Below the pieces are notes generated by a model. It made no database searches, was not told where the DNA came from, and saw only the letters and a program-made list of their open reading frames with translations. Below, in pieces: positions 7,365 through 14,459 of a stretch of DNA of 20,835 nt (positions within the stretch are counted from its first letter, which is position 1; the number at the start of each line of letters is the position of its first letter). A program made the position numbers and the translations under genes. This stretch comes from Erysipelotrichaceae bacterium (lineage in GTDB: Bacteria; Bacillota_I; Bacilli_A; Erysipelotrichales; Erysipelotrichaceae): contig JAFZQL010000056.1 of NCBI GenBank assembly GCA_017620435.1, positions 1 through 20,835 on the forward strand, read 5' to 3'.

Positions 7365-8264
7365 CTACAAGAGGCCCTGCGCAGTCAGTGCATCCCTGAC
7401 TTTCGCTTTAAGTTCATCGGAGATCTCGATATACGGGCTTCTGGAAATACCCGCATCGACACCTCTCATCTGCAGGATCGCATGCATGACCGGCACGGAT
7501 GGAGCGAGTTTGGTGATGTTTCTTAACTGGATGACTCTTCTTTGCAGTTCAATGGCTTTTTCCTTGTTTCCTGAGAGATACGCCTGATACATCTCCTGCA
7601 GAAGTTCCGGATAGATGTTGCCTAGACCGCAGACGCAGCCTGTAGCACCCGCATCGAAAGCGCCGCAGAAGATGGCTTCCGTTCCGACGATAACATTGAA
7701 GTCAGGATAATCCTTGACGGCATCCTGGAAGTTGTAGAAGCTTACCAGGTCAAAAGAAGAGTCCTTGATGCCTCTTAATCCGTCATCTGCCAGTCTCTTT
7801 AAGAGTTTCGGCGTAATGACGTTCTGGGAGTAGTTCTTGTTGTTGTAGACAAAGACAGGGAATTCCTCTTCGTTTACCGCATCCAGCAGTCCCTTGAAAT
7901 GTCTGTACAGCGCTTCTTCAGACAGGTTCGGCGAATAGTACGGGGCAATGGCTCCGACACCGGAAGCGCCTGCCGCCTTGGCATGTTTTGCCAGTTCTAC
8001 CGTGGTCTTGGTATCGGCCGTGCCGACATGGGCTACGACCGGGACACGTCCATGTACTTCATCCAGAATGATCTCCAGGACTTTCTTTCTCTCGTCGATG
8101 CTCATGCAAGGCCCGCATCCGTATGTGCCAACCGGATAGAGTCCGTTGACATGCGGAAGGATGAACCGGATGATCTCCCGGATTCCTTTTTCATAGATGT
8201 TGCCATCCTTGTCGTAAGAGGACAGCAGCGGCGGGATGATGCCGATAAATTCTTTTGCTTTCAT
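7365..8264 (-). CDS. DapA/NanA-superfamily class I lyase, substrate unknown
   Basis: A 299-residue TIM barrel of the dihydrodipicolinate synthase / N-acetylneuraminate lyase superfamily. Lys167 in GIKDSS is the Schiff-base lysine and Tyr140 in VFVYNN the conserved tyrosine, so a pyruvate-type Schiff-base reaction is expected: retro-aldol cleavage, dehydration or deamination of a 2-keto acid. It is probably not a true DapA, because the substrate-carboxylate Arg found just after the Tyr (NVPxR in DapA) is replaced by NNKNYSQN. The usual GTTGE or GSTGE motif is also GTYGCG here (46-51). It is the last enzyme of a module with an LDH2-type dehydrogenase, a cyclase-family hydrolase and an epimerase-like dehydrogenase, so it likely splits a sugar-derived keto acid. 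AAGGAG seven to eight bases upstream supports the start. Confidence 0.85.
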   Translation of the reverse strand: MKAKEFIGIIPPLLSSYDKDGNIYEKGIREIIRFILPHVNGLYPVGTYGCGPCMSIDERKKVLEIILDEVHGRVPVVAHVGTADTKTTVELAKHAKAAGASGVGAIAPYYSPNLSEEALYRHFKGLLDAVNEEEFPVFVYNNKNYSQNVITPKLLKRLADDGLRGIKDSSFDLVSFYNFQDAVKDYPDFNVIVGTEAIFCGAFDAGATGCVCGLGNIYPELLQEMYQAYLSGNKEKAIELQRRVIQLRNITKLAPSVPVMHAILQMRGVDAGISRSPYIEISDELKAKVRDALTAQGLL

Positions 8265-8282
8265 TTCTCTTCTCCTTATCCG

Positions 8283-9278
8283 TTATTCAAAGAATACTTC
8301 TTCGTATTCGATTCCTTCTGTTTCTGCTTTCTTCAGATTGTTCTGTTCGATCTCTCCCGGAAGGAAGACTTTCTTTCCCTCCTGAGTTTTACTGTTTCTG
8401 ATGTCATCCACCAGGTGTTTGATCCTTTGTTCATACTCCTCTTCATCCAGAAAGGCTTTCGGGTCGATCAGGATCATGAATCCCCCAGCGTTCATTCCTT
8501 TATCGATGCCACGATGTACGCTGGACACTTCACTTGTGATGCCTGCTCCGGATACGACACCCGCAAGCGCTTCGACGATCAGAGCGATGCCATAGCCTTT
8601 CGGACCGGCCATGGATGTCAGAACACCTTTGATGGCTTCGTTGGGGTCATCCGTAGGATTGCCGTTTTGATCCAGAGCCCAGGACGGATCGATCTTGTGC
8701 CCTGTCTTGGCGGCATGGTAGATCTTGGCTTTGGCTACCGTACTGCTGGCCATATCAAGGACAATTGGTGCTTCTTCCCTTGGAATTGCGACAGACATCG
8801 GATTGGTTCCCAGTTTTGCCTCCATGGCTCCAAACGGAGCGACCGTCGGATTGGCGTTCACAAACAGGAACGCGATATACCCTTTTCTGGCACACTGTTC
8901 CGTGTAGTAGGCCAGGGCGCCGCAGTGGTTAAGATTCCTGACGCTGCCGCAGACGACTGAAGCGTTCTGTATCTTCTTCAGCAGGAGGTCCGTCAGATAC
9001 TGTACACCGTACTGACCGAAGGTGTTGCGGGCATCCACGACAGCCGTAGATGCATCTTCTTTTACCGTTTCCGGAAGCGCTTTGACATCGACACCTCCGC
9101 CGTTGATCCGGTCGATATAGGCACTCAGCATGTTCAGGCCGTGGGATCTTGTCCCTCTGCCGTCCGCATACGCCAGGGAATCCGCAACGACTTCTGCAAC
9201 CTTTTCTGACACTCCTTTTTCTTCCAATACGGAACAGACGTATTCCCGTACTTCATCCATTGTTTTTACGATGCTCAT
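8283..9278 (-). CDS. Malate/L-lactate dehydrogenase-family (LDH2) oxidoreductase
   Basis: A 331-residue NAD(P)-dependent oxidoreductase of the LDH2/MDH2 (YlbC/YiaK/AllD/ComC) family, which is unrelated to Rossmann-fold lactate dehydrogenases. Diagnostic motifs are GRGTRSHG (40-47, with catalytic His46), NHCG (117-120), APFG (147-150), LGTNP (156-160), VLDMASS (173-179) and GPKGYG (225-230). Family members interconvert 2-hydroxy acids and 2-keto acids, or reduce cyclic imines such as piperideine-2-carboxylate; which applies here cannot be told. It lies 13 bases after the cyclase-family gene and 18 bases before the lyase gene, so it should act on a keto or hydroxy acid of the same route. AAAGGA supports the start. 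Confidence 0.88.
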   Translation of the reverse strand: MSIVKTMDEVREYVCSVLEEKGVSEKVAEVVADSLAYADGRGTRSHGLNMLSAYIDRINGGGVDVKALPETVKEDASTAVVDARNTFGQYGVQYLTDLLLKKIQNASVVCGSVRNLNHCGALAYYTEQCARKGYIAFLFVNANPTVAPFGAMEAKLGTNPMSVAIPREEAPIVLDMASSTVAKAKIYHAAKTGHKIDPSWALDQNGNPTDDPNEAIKGVLTSMAGPKGYGIALIVEALAGVVSGAGITSEVSSVHRGIDKGMNAGGFMILIDPKAFLDEEEYEQRIKHLVDDIRNSKTQEGKKVFLPGEIEQNNLKKAETEGIEYEEVFFE

Positions 9279-9291
9279 TTTCTGTTCCTTT

Positions 9292-9942
9292 CTATTCCCG
9301 GTTTCCGATATACGCTTCTATATCTCCATATTCAAACAGCAGCACTCTGCACGGACATCCTTCCGCGGAAGCGATCTTTAACGGAAGGCACATCATGAAG
9401 TAGATCCCATCCGGTACATCCTGCGGGAATATCCCTTCCAGGATCGCGATTCCGTTTCCTAGGATCGCAATATGGGCCTGATAGGACTTGCTGCCGATCC
9501 TGTCAACGCTGAAACAATCGATGCCGATGAGTCTGACGCCCAAGGAAGCAAGATATCTTCCGGCATCTTCCTTGAAATATACGTTCTCAAAACTGCCGTT
9601 GGTGATCCGTTCATAGTTGTCTGTCTTGAAGATCAGACGATCCGCCTGGATGTCGATCTCTCGAAGATCCTCCTCACCGATGCAGTCTCTGTCTTTCAGG
9701 GAAATGACCTGACACTTGCCGATGAAACGTTCCAGTTCGTAGTCTTCGATTCGCTTTCCTTCTTTGATCATGTGGTAAGGGGAATCCAGATGCGTTCCCA
9801 GATGGGAGTTCATTTCAAAATGAGACTGGGCCATGGTGTTGCCCAGATCATATTCGCGGTCAAAGACCAGTTCAAAGTCCTTGAACGACGGATATCTCAG
9901 CATCCCTTTTTCATATGTTTCACTGATGTCATAGTATTTCAT
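9292..9942 (-). CDS. Cyclase-family metal-dependent hydrolase (KynB-like fold)
   Basis: A 216-residue protein of the cyclase family that includes kynurenine formamidase KynB and isatin hydrolase. The metal-binding signature HLGTHLDSPYH (47-57) supplies His47, His51, Asp53 and His57. A second conserved patch, RLIGIDCFSVDRIG followed by HIAILGNGIAILEG, forms the active-site half typical of the family. These enzymes hydrolyse amides or lactone-like rings. No tryptophan-catabolism gene is nearby, so a formamidase role is unlikely, and ring opening of a lactone made by the upstream dehydrogenase is my inference. The gene starts inside the last codons of the epimerase-like gene (14-base overlap), which implies translational coupling. 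Confidence 0.85.
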   Translation of the reverse strand: MKYYDISETYEKGMLRYPSFKDFELVFDREYDLGNTMAQSHFEMNSHLGTHLDSPYHMIKEGKRIEDYELERFIGKCQVISLKDRDCIGEEDLREIDIQADRLIFKTDNYERITNGSFENVYFKEDAGRYLASLGVRLIGIDCFSVDRIGSKSYQAHIAILGNGIAILEGIFPQDVPDGIYFMMCLPLKIASAEGCPCRVLLFEYGDIEAYIGNRE

Positions 9943-10816
9943 TCTTTTTCTTTGCCTCGATCAGTCTTTCCTTGACTGTTTTTACTTTGATTGGATAATC
10001 CTCTGTGAACAGGGAGCTGTCGATCCGCGAGCACATTCCCTTCGGCCTTCTCTCTCCGGTCGTGACTTTTAACGACGGGTCGATCTCCTTCAACGTTTCC
10101 GCAAACTCTTTGATATTGATCTTTTCGCACGGAAGGTTGTAGATGCGTTTTCTTTCTCTAGTTGTAAACAGAACGGCACAGATCATCTCGATCAGATCCT
10201 CGATATGGATAACCGGGATACAGATGTCGGGATGATAGGTGATCTGCAGTTCCCCGCCCTTGCCGATCTTTGTAAAACAGGTTTCTCTCCACGGCGTGTT
10301 TTTCGATCCCTGTCCTTCACCCAACACGGTTGGGATACGCAAGGCTGTAAACAGAAGACCTTCGCTTCTAGATAAGGCGATCCCTGTTTCTTCCACAAAA
10401 CGTTTCGTCCAGCCGTAGAATTCCTGCGGAACACAGACGTCGTCTTCCTTCACCGGAGCATCGTTTTGAGGAAGCCCGATCGCATTTACGGAACTGCCGT
10501 AGAGAAACGGGACATGATATTCGATTGCTTTCTTCATCAGATTGATCGAACCGTTCACATTGATCGCTACCGCCGTTTCAGGATCGTTCAGGGCAGCCGT
10601 ATTGGTCAGTCCCGCCAGATGTACGATCTGATCGATCCGGTATTCGCTGAACAGTCGGTCCAGATCTTCCGTTTTTGTGATGTCACAGGATACATGAAGA
10701 TAGGGCTGCTGATCGGCAGGTCTTCTGCCGATGGAGAGTACTTCAAAATCTCTTATGCTTAATTCGCTGCAGAGCGCCTTTCCGATATTTCCGTTCCCTC
10801 CCGTTACCAGAATCAT
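9929..10816 (-). CDS. NAD-dependent epimerase/dehydratase-family (extended SDR) enzyme
   Basis: A 295-residue extended short-chain dehydrogenase. The Rossmann fold opens with TGGNGNIG (5-12), Asp45-Ile marks the adenine pocket, HLAG lies at 66-69, Ser108/Ser109 provide the catalytic serine and Tyr134-x3-Lys138 (YGWTK) completes the catalytic set. Such proteins epimerise nucleotide sugars or, as in uronate and erythronate dehydrogenases, oxidise free sugars or sugar acids. The context of a hydrolase, a hydroxy-acid dehydrogenase and a keto-acid lyase favours a catabolic dehydrogenase over a nucleotide-sugar epimerase, but this is inference. AAGGAAA seven bases upstream supports the start. No glycosyltransferase or other envelope gene is adjacent. 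Confidence 0.87.
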   Translation of the reverse strand: MILVTGGNGNIGKALCSELSIRDFEVLSIGRRPADQQPYLHVSCDITKTEDLDRLFSEYRIDQIVHLAGLTNTAALNDPETAVAINVNGSINLMKKAIEYHVPFLYGSSVNAIGLPQNDAPVKEDDVCVPQEFYGWTKRFVEETGIALSRSEGLLFTALRIPTVLGEGQGSKNTPWRETCFTKIGKGGELQITYHPDICIPVIHIEDLIEMICAVLFTTRERKRIYNLPCEKINIKEFAETLKEIDPSLKVTTGERRPKGMCSRIDSSLFTEDYPIKVKTVKERLIEAKKKNEIL

Positions 10817-10826
10817 TTTGTTTTCC

Positions 10827-11027
10827 TTAATTGAAATAGTAGATCACCGCCATCAGAAAACTGCCCATCAGATAGGCAAGACAGCAGGCGATGATGAAAT
10901 AAAGGACCTGAGCCTGAACGGTCCTTCCCTGTCTGATGAAACGGTTGTAGTCGAAACCGTTCAGTCCGAACAGACTCAGCAGGAAACAGAAGAAATAGAT
11001 ACTGACTTTCAGATAGAATCTAGTCAT
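10827..11027 (-). CDS. DUF1146-family small membrane protein
   Basis: A 66-residue protein with two predicted helices (about 6-22 and 41-63) separated by a basic loop. The loop pattern FDYNRFIRQGRTVQAQVLY followed by AYLMGSF matches the DUF1146 (YwzB) family of Bacillota, which is usually 60-80 residues long and often sits near envelope or ATP-synthase genes. Its function is unknown. It overlaps the 3' end of the NagA-like gene by eight bases and stops 10 bases before the epimerase-like gene, so it belongs to the same transcript. Confidence 0.72.
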   Translation of the reverse strand: MTRFYLKVSIYFFCFLLSLFGLNGFDYNRFIRQGRTVQAQVLYFIIACCLAYLMGSFLMAVIYYFN

Positions 11028-12159
11028 ACAGGAATTTCCCCCTAACCATCACATTCCGGATATTGAGATCGTCATCCATGAAGACAAGGTCGGAATGTTT
11101 TCCTTTGATCAGTGATCCGTACTGCTGATCCAGACCGTAGAACGTGAATGCGTTCAGACCGGAATAGCAGAGCAGATCCGTATATTTCGCTCCCAGTTCA
11201 TGGAGCACTTTCATTTCATCGTTGATCGAGACAACGCTGCCGGCATAGTGGCCGTCCGTGGATATGAATTTCGTTCCCTTCTTGACGCAGTGCTTGGAGA
11301 TGAAGTCGTATTCTCCATCCGGAAGATTGCGGGCAGTACTGGAATCCGTCACCAGCATCATCCTGTCTCTGCCGGTGTGCTGAAGCAGCAGGCTCAATAC
11401 GTTGCGGTCCACGTGATTGCCGTCGGCGATCAGTTCATAGTTCCACCGGTTCATGAAGGCGCAGTTTACCAGGGTAATATCCCGATGATGCAGCCCTCTC
11501 ATCGCATTGAACAGATGGGTAAAACCGTCAACGTTTTCATCCAAATCATCGATCAAAGCATCGGAGTGGCCACACATGACTCTGATTCCCTTGTCATGCA
11601 GGAGCTTTCCGATTTCTTTGGCTCCATCCAGTTCGTAAGCGATCGTCATCTGTCTGATCCTGGAACTGCTCCTCAGGAATTCCTCCACCATCGTCGTGTC
11701 CGGTTCCAGAAAACGTTCCGGATCTCCCATGCCAAGATGCTTCTTCGAAAGGAAAGGTCCTTCCAGATGTATTCCTTCAAAGCGGGAAGTCGTACTATGA
11801 TAATCCTCCAGCCTTCTTAACTGGCTGCAGATATGATCCATGGAGAGATCGTAGGACAGGGATACCAGATAGCTGGTCGTCCCGTCCTGCGCGAATTCGT
11901 AGGAGGCTTTCTCCATCTGCTCCAAAGTAGCGGTATCAAAAGAGATCCCGCCAATGCCGTGGGTATGGGTATCGAAAAAGCCCGGCATCACAATGCTGCC
12001 GCCAAGATCTATGACGCTTGTATCTTCAGGATATTCCCTGATCCTTTCGCTCTGGGGATAGACTTCTCTGATCCTTTCATCTTCGATCAGCAGAGCTCCG
12101 TCTAGGTATTCCCTGCTGCCGTCAACGATCAGATGTCCGTGTATCAGAAGGTAGTTCAT
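11020..12159 (-). CDS. nagA: N-acetylglucosamine-6-phosphate deacetylase (NagA-like)
   Basis: A 379-residue amidohydrolase that removes acetate from N-acetylglucosamine 6-phosphate, giving glucosamine 6-phosphate for glycolysis or cell-wall synthesis. Motifs in order: DTHTHG (63-68), HLEGPF with metal ligand Glu133, GHSDA with His198, THLFNAM with His215, ELIADGNHV (242-250) and VTDS with catalytic Asp272. All key residues are present and the length is typical. It is not next to nagB or a sugar transporter; instead it follows the pyrophosphatase gene through a TAATG stop-start overlap and precedes DUF1146. A related amino-sugar phosphate cannot be excluded as the real substrate. No strong Shine-Dalgarno sequence is visible, consistent with coupling. 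Confidence 0.9.
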   Translation of the reverse strand: MNYLLIHGHLIVDGSREYLDGALLIEDERIREVYPQSERIREYPEDTSVIDLGGSIVMPGFFDTHTHGIGGISFDTATLEQMEKASYEFAQDGTTSYLVSLSYDLSMDHICSQLRRLEDYHSTTSRFEGIHLEGPFLSKKHLGMGDPERFLEPDTTMVEEFLRSSSRIRQMTIAYELDGAKEIGKLLHDKGIRVMCGHSDALIDDLDENVDGFTHLFNAMRGLHHRDITLVNCAFMNRWNYELIADGNHVDRNVLSLLLQHTGRDRMMLVTDSSTARNLPDGEYDFISKHCVKKGTKFISTDGHYAGSVVSINDEMKVLHELGAKYTDLLCYSGLNAFTFYGLDQQYGSLIKGKHSDLVFMDDDLNIRNVMVRGKFLYD

Positions 12160-13775
12160 TATTTTGCACTCAGACTCTTGATGACTGCAGGAAGCAGCTG
12201 TTTCTTTCTGGAAACCAGACCGTTGATAAAATCTTCCTTGTCTTTCTTGAACAGATCAGGAACCACGTGCTTCTTGTCTCCTGCGGATAACAGATAGGAG
12301 CCTGAACCGTTGGCGTTTGTCAGCATGGTCACCATCAGATCGTAGCCTCCGGACTTGCAGGCATCTTCCAGATAACGCTGCAGAGAATCCTTCAGTTTGA
12401 CGTACTCTTCTCTGGATGTACATACGGCCTGTGCCAGACCGACTTTGTTTCCTTCGATATTGAATTCTTTAAAGTCATCGTAGACGATCTCGATGTAGCG
12501 CTTGTTCAGCAGTGATTCGGAATGTTTGATGATGCCTTCGGACAGTTCAGAAGGTTCTACGCCGGAGATCTTCTTCAGCTTCTCCACGTTCTCGATGTCG
12601 ATCGGCGTTGTCGTCGGAGACTTCAGGTTCATCGTATCGGAGATGATGGCTCCCATCAGCAGGCCGGCAAGCTTCTTGTCAAGTTTTACTTTATTCGTAA
12701 AGAACATGTTGGCGATGATCGAGGCGGTAGCGCCGATCGGCATGGTCGTGATGCTGATCGGGTTGTCGGATTCGAAATCGCCGAAACGGTGATGGTCGAC
12801 GATCTCCAGAACGATACCATCGTCAATGTCGTCGATAGCCTGTTTCTTTTCGTTGTGGTCCACCAGGATCAGCTGTTTCTTCTGGTAGTTGAACAGGTGA
12901 TAACGGGAGATGGCGCCTACGACCTTGCCTTCGCCATCCAGAACCGGATAGGATCTGTGACGGGACTTGGCGATCTTCTTGGATGCTTCATCGATCGTAT
13001 CGTTGATATTGAAATAGTCGATCTTTTCTTTGCCGATCATGATGTGTTCGATGGTCGGGGTCTGATAGATCAGACGGGTGATGAACAGAGGCGTAAGCTG
13101 CGTCGTAATGACGGTGGCTTCTGCATCTCTTGCCATCTTCAGAATGTGTTCGGAGATCGGCGATGAAGTGCATATTACCAGCATCGTCGCACCGAGTTCC
13201 AGACAGTACTGCATCTTGTCGTCTTCATTACGTAAAAGGACGATACTGTCGTCTTCGACGTTGGATTTCAGGCTCGGGAACATGTGCATCTTCCCGGAAA
13301 GCTGATGCGTTCCTCTTAGAACCAGTTCGCCCTGCAGCGTTTTGACGATATTGTCCACTTCGATCGTCCTGATGATGGAGGCCAGCTGTTCGTCGGTCTT
13401 GGTCCACATGTAGGTGAGGTCGTCCAGAGTAACGATCCCTTCCAGATGTTTCTTCTGATCGACGACGATTAGACCTCTGTTTTTCAGCTTGATGACCTTA
13501 TCCAGTGCTTCCTTCATCGTCATGTCTTTATCGGCCAGAGCGGCCTTATCCATGTCGATCTCTCTTAAAGTACATTTTGCCGTATACAGTCTTAACGGAT
13601 CATCGAAGCCGAAACGTTCCAGGAGATATTCCGTCTCGGATGAAACAGAACCGATCCTGGCGGCAACGGCATTGACTCCCAACTGTTTCTTGTATTCCGC
13701 ATAAGCGATCGCCGATACGATAGCATCCGTATCGGGATTCTTGTGACCTACGACATATACAGGACGTTTCTTCAT
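12159..13775 (-). CDS. ppaC: Manganese-dependent inorganic pyrophosphatase with CBS and DRTGG regulatory domains
   Basis: A 538-residue family II pyrophosphatase, DHH superfamily, that hydrolyses PPi to phosphate in the cytoplasm. The catalytic DHH part is split: GHKNPDTD (10-17) at the N-terminus, then VDHN (305-308) and VDHH (326-329). The C-terminal DHHA2 domain ends with the substrate-binding SRKKQLLP (522-529). Between them lie a first CBS motif (about 68-125), a DRTGG domain (about 140-245) and a second CBS motif (about 246-300). In characterised CBS-PPases this insert binds adenine nucleotides and diadenosine polyphosphates and sets activity by energy state. Plain family II enzymes are about 310 residues, so the insert explains the length. 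AAGGAGG lies before the ATG, which overlaps the upstream stop as ATGA. Confidence 0.95.
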   Translation of the reverse strand: MKKRPVYVVGHKNPDTDAIVSAIAYAEYKKQLGVNAVAARIGSVSSETEYLLERFGFDDPLRLYTAKCTLREIDMDKAALADKDMTMKEALDKVIKLKNRGLIVVDQKKHLEGIVTLDDLTYMWTKTDEQLASIIRTIEVDNIVKTLQGELVLRGTHQLSGKMHMFPSLKSNVEDDSIVLLRNEDDKMQYCLELGATMLVICTSSPISEHILKMARDAEATVITTQLTPLFITRLIYQTPTIEHIMIGKEKIDYFNINDTIDEASKKIAKSRHRSYPVLDGEGKVVGAISRYHLFNYQKKQLILVDHNEKKQAIDDIDDGIVLEIVDHHRFGDFESDNPISITTMPIGATASIIANMFFTNKVKLDKKLAGLLMGAIISDTMNLKSPTTTPIDIENVEKLKKISGVEPSELSEGIIKHSESLLNKRYIEIVYDDFKEFNIEGNKVGLAQAVCTSREEYVKLKDSLQRYLEDACKSGGYDLMVTMLTNANGSGSYLLSAGDKKHVVPDLFKKDKEDFINGLVSRKKQLLPAVIKSLSAK

Positions 13776-14377
13776 TCAATAGCCTCCTTGATTTCTTCTA
13801 TACTGATCGGACCTTCTCTTAATGCCTTGATCTCATTGGATGTAACATCGATGATCGTACTTGCCTGTTCTCCCCTGGCATCCTCGGTGACGATGCCGTT
13901 GATCTTGCCGTGCATGCAGGCATAGACGTCTTCCCATTTCAGCAGGGATCCGTTTCCCGATATATTGGCGCTTGTCACCATGATCGGCGTATCGAGTTCC
14001 CTGATCAGGTCCAGGATCCACGGATCATCCGGCACTCTGATCCCGATCGTATCCATGCCCTGGGTGAAGACATCATCGACTTCTTCTCTCTTCGGAAAGA
14101 CCATCGTCAGTGCTCCCGGCATGAAGCGTTCCACGATCCTTTCGGCCTTGTCGCTGACAATGGCGATCCTTCTGATCATTTCCGGTCCGTCGCACATGAC
14201 AGGAAGCGGTTTTCTAAAATCTCTTCCCTTGGCTTTATAAACCTTTCTGATCGCATCCTGGTCCATGGCGCAGGCCAGACCGAAGACGGTATCCGTAGGA
14301 AAAGCCAAAATCCCCCCTGTCATCAAAATATTGATTATTTCCTGTTTATCCATCTTTGTGTATCTGATGGTTTTCAT
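13772..14377 (-). CDS. tsaC: Threonylcarbamoyl-AMP synthase (Sua5/YrdC/YwlC family, short TsaC form)
   Basis: A 201-residue enzyme that makes threonylcarbamoyl-AMP from Thr, bicarbonate and ATP for the universal t6A37 modification of ANN-reading tRNAs. Motifs: FPTDTVFGL (26-34), the KGRDFRKPL nucleotide site (50-58), PGALT (87-91), IGIRVP (111-116) and TSANISG (135-141). It lacks the extra C-terminal Sua5 domain. It is the first gene of the minus-strand operon. The chosen ATG at 14377 has no Shine-Dalgarno sequence but lies six bases after a TATAAT box, so the mRNA may be leaderless. The in-frame ATG at 14353 also lacks a good ribosome site. Confidence 0.93.
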   Translation of the reverse strand: MKTIRYTKMDKQEIINILMTGGILAFPTDTVFGLACAMDQDAIRKVYKAKGRDFRKPLPVMCDGPEMIRRIAIVSDKAERIVERFMPGALTMVFPKREEVDDVFTQGMDTIGIRVPDDPWILDLIRELDTPIMVTSANISGNGSLLKWEDVYACMHGKINGIVTEDARGEQASTIIDVTSNEIKALREGPISIEEIKEAIE

Positions 14378-14383
14378 ACATTT

Positions 14384-14389
14384 ATTATA
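14384..14389 (-). promoter_or_regulatory. -10 box for the tsaC operon
   Basis: TATAAT on the minus strand with six bases to the ATG, placing +1 at or next to the start codon. The -35 region is weak (GATTTT at 16 bases). Confidence 0.6.
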
Positions 14390-14404
14390 CTTGCTTTAGG
14401 CAAG
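14390..14404. repeat. Inverted repeat between divergent promoters
   Basis: CTTGC-TTTAG-GCAAG, five-base arms, lies between the -10 box of the minus-strand tsaC operon and that of the plus-strand operon, in the -35 zone of both. It could be an operator, but with arms this short chance is possible. Confidence 0.4.
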
Positions 14405-14424
14405 AAAAATCATCTCCTATTTCA

Positions 14425-14430
14425 TATAAT
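14425..14430 (+). promoter_or_regulatory. -10 box for the TIM-barrel/HAD/NIF3 operon
   Basis: TATAAT about 26 bases before the start codon of the TIM-barrel gene. No good -35 hexamer is seen at 16-18 bases (AAGAAA at 17). Confidence 0.5.
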
Positions 14431-14447
14431 AGTATTAGGAAGGAAAC

Positions 14448-14459
14448 ATGATCATATGA
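14448..14459 (+). other. Three-codon minigene overlapping the start of the TIM-barrel gene
   Basis: ATG-ATC-ATA-TGA begins four bases after AGGAAGG and its TGA overlaps the ATG at 14456. The Shine-Dalgarno sequence is better spaced for this minigene than for the main ATG (12 bases), so ribosomes could start here and reinitiate. No experimental support. Confidence 0.35.

Noticed and set aside
13910..14455. Upstream extension of the TIM-barrel frame
   Set aside because: The frame is open by chance over antisense tsaC. The ribosome site, -10 box and family-like N-terminus all place the start at 14456.
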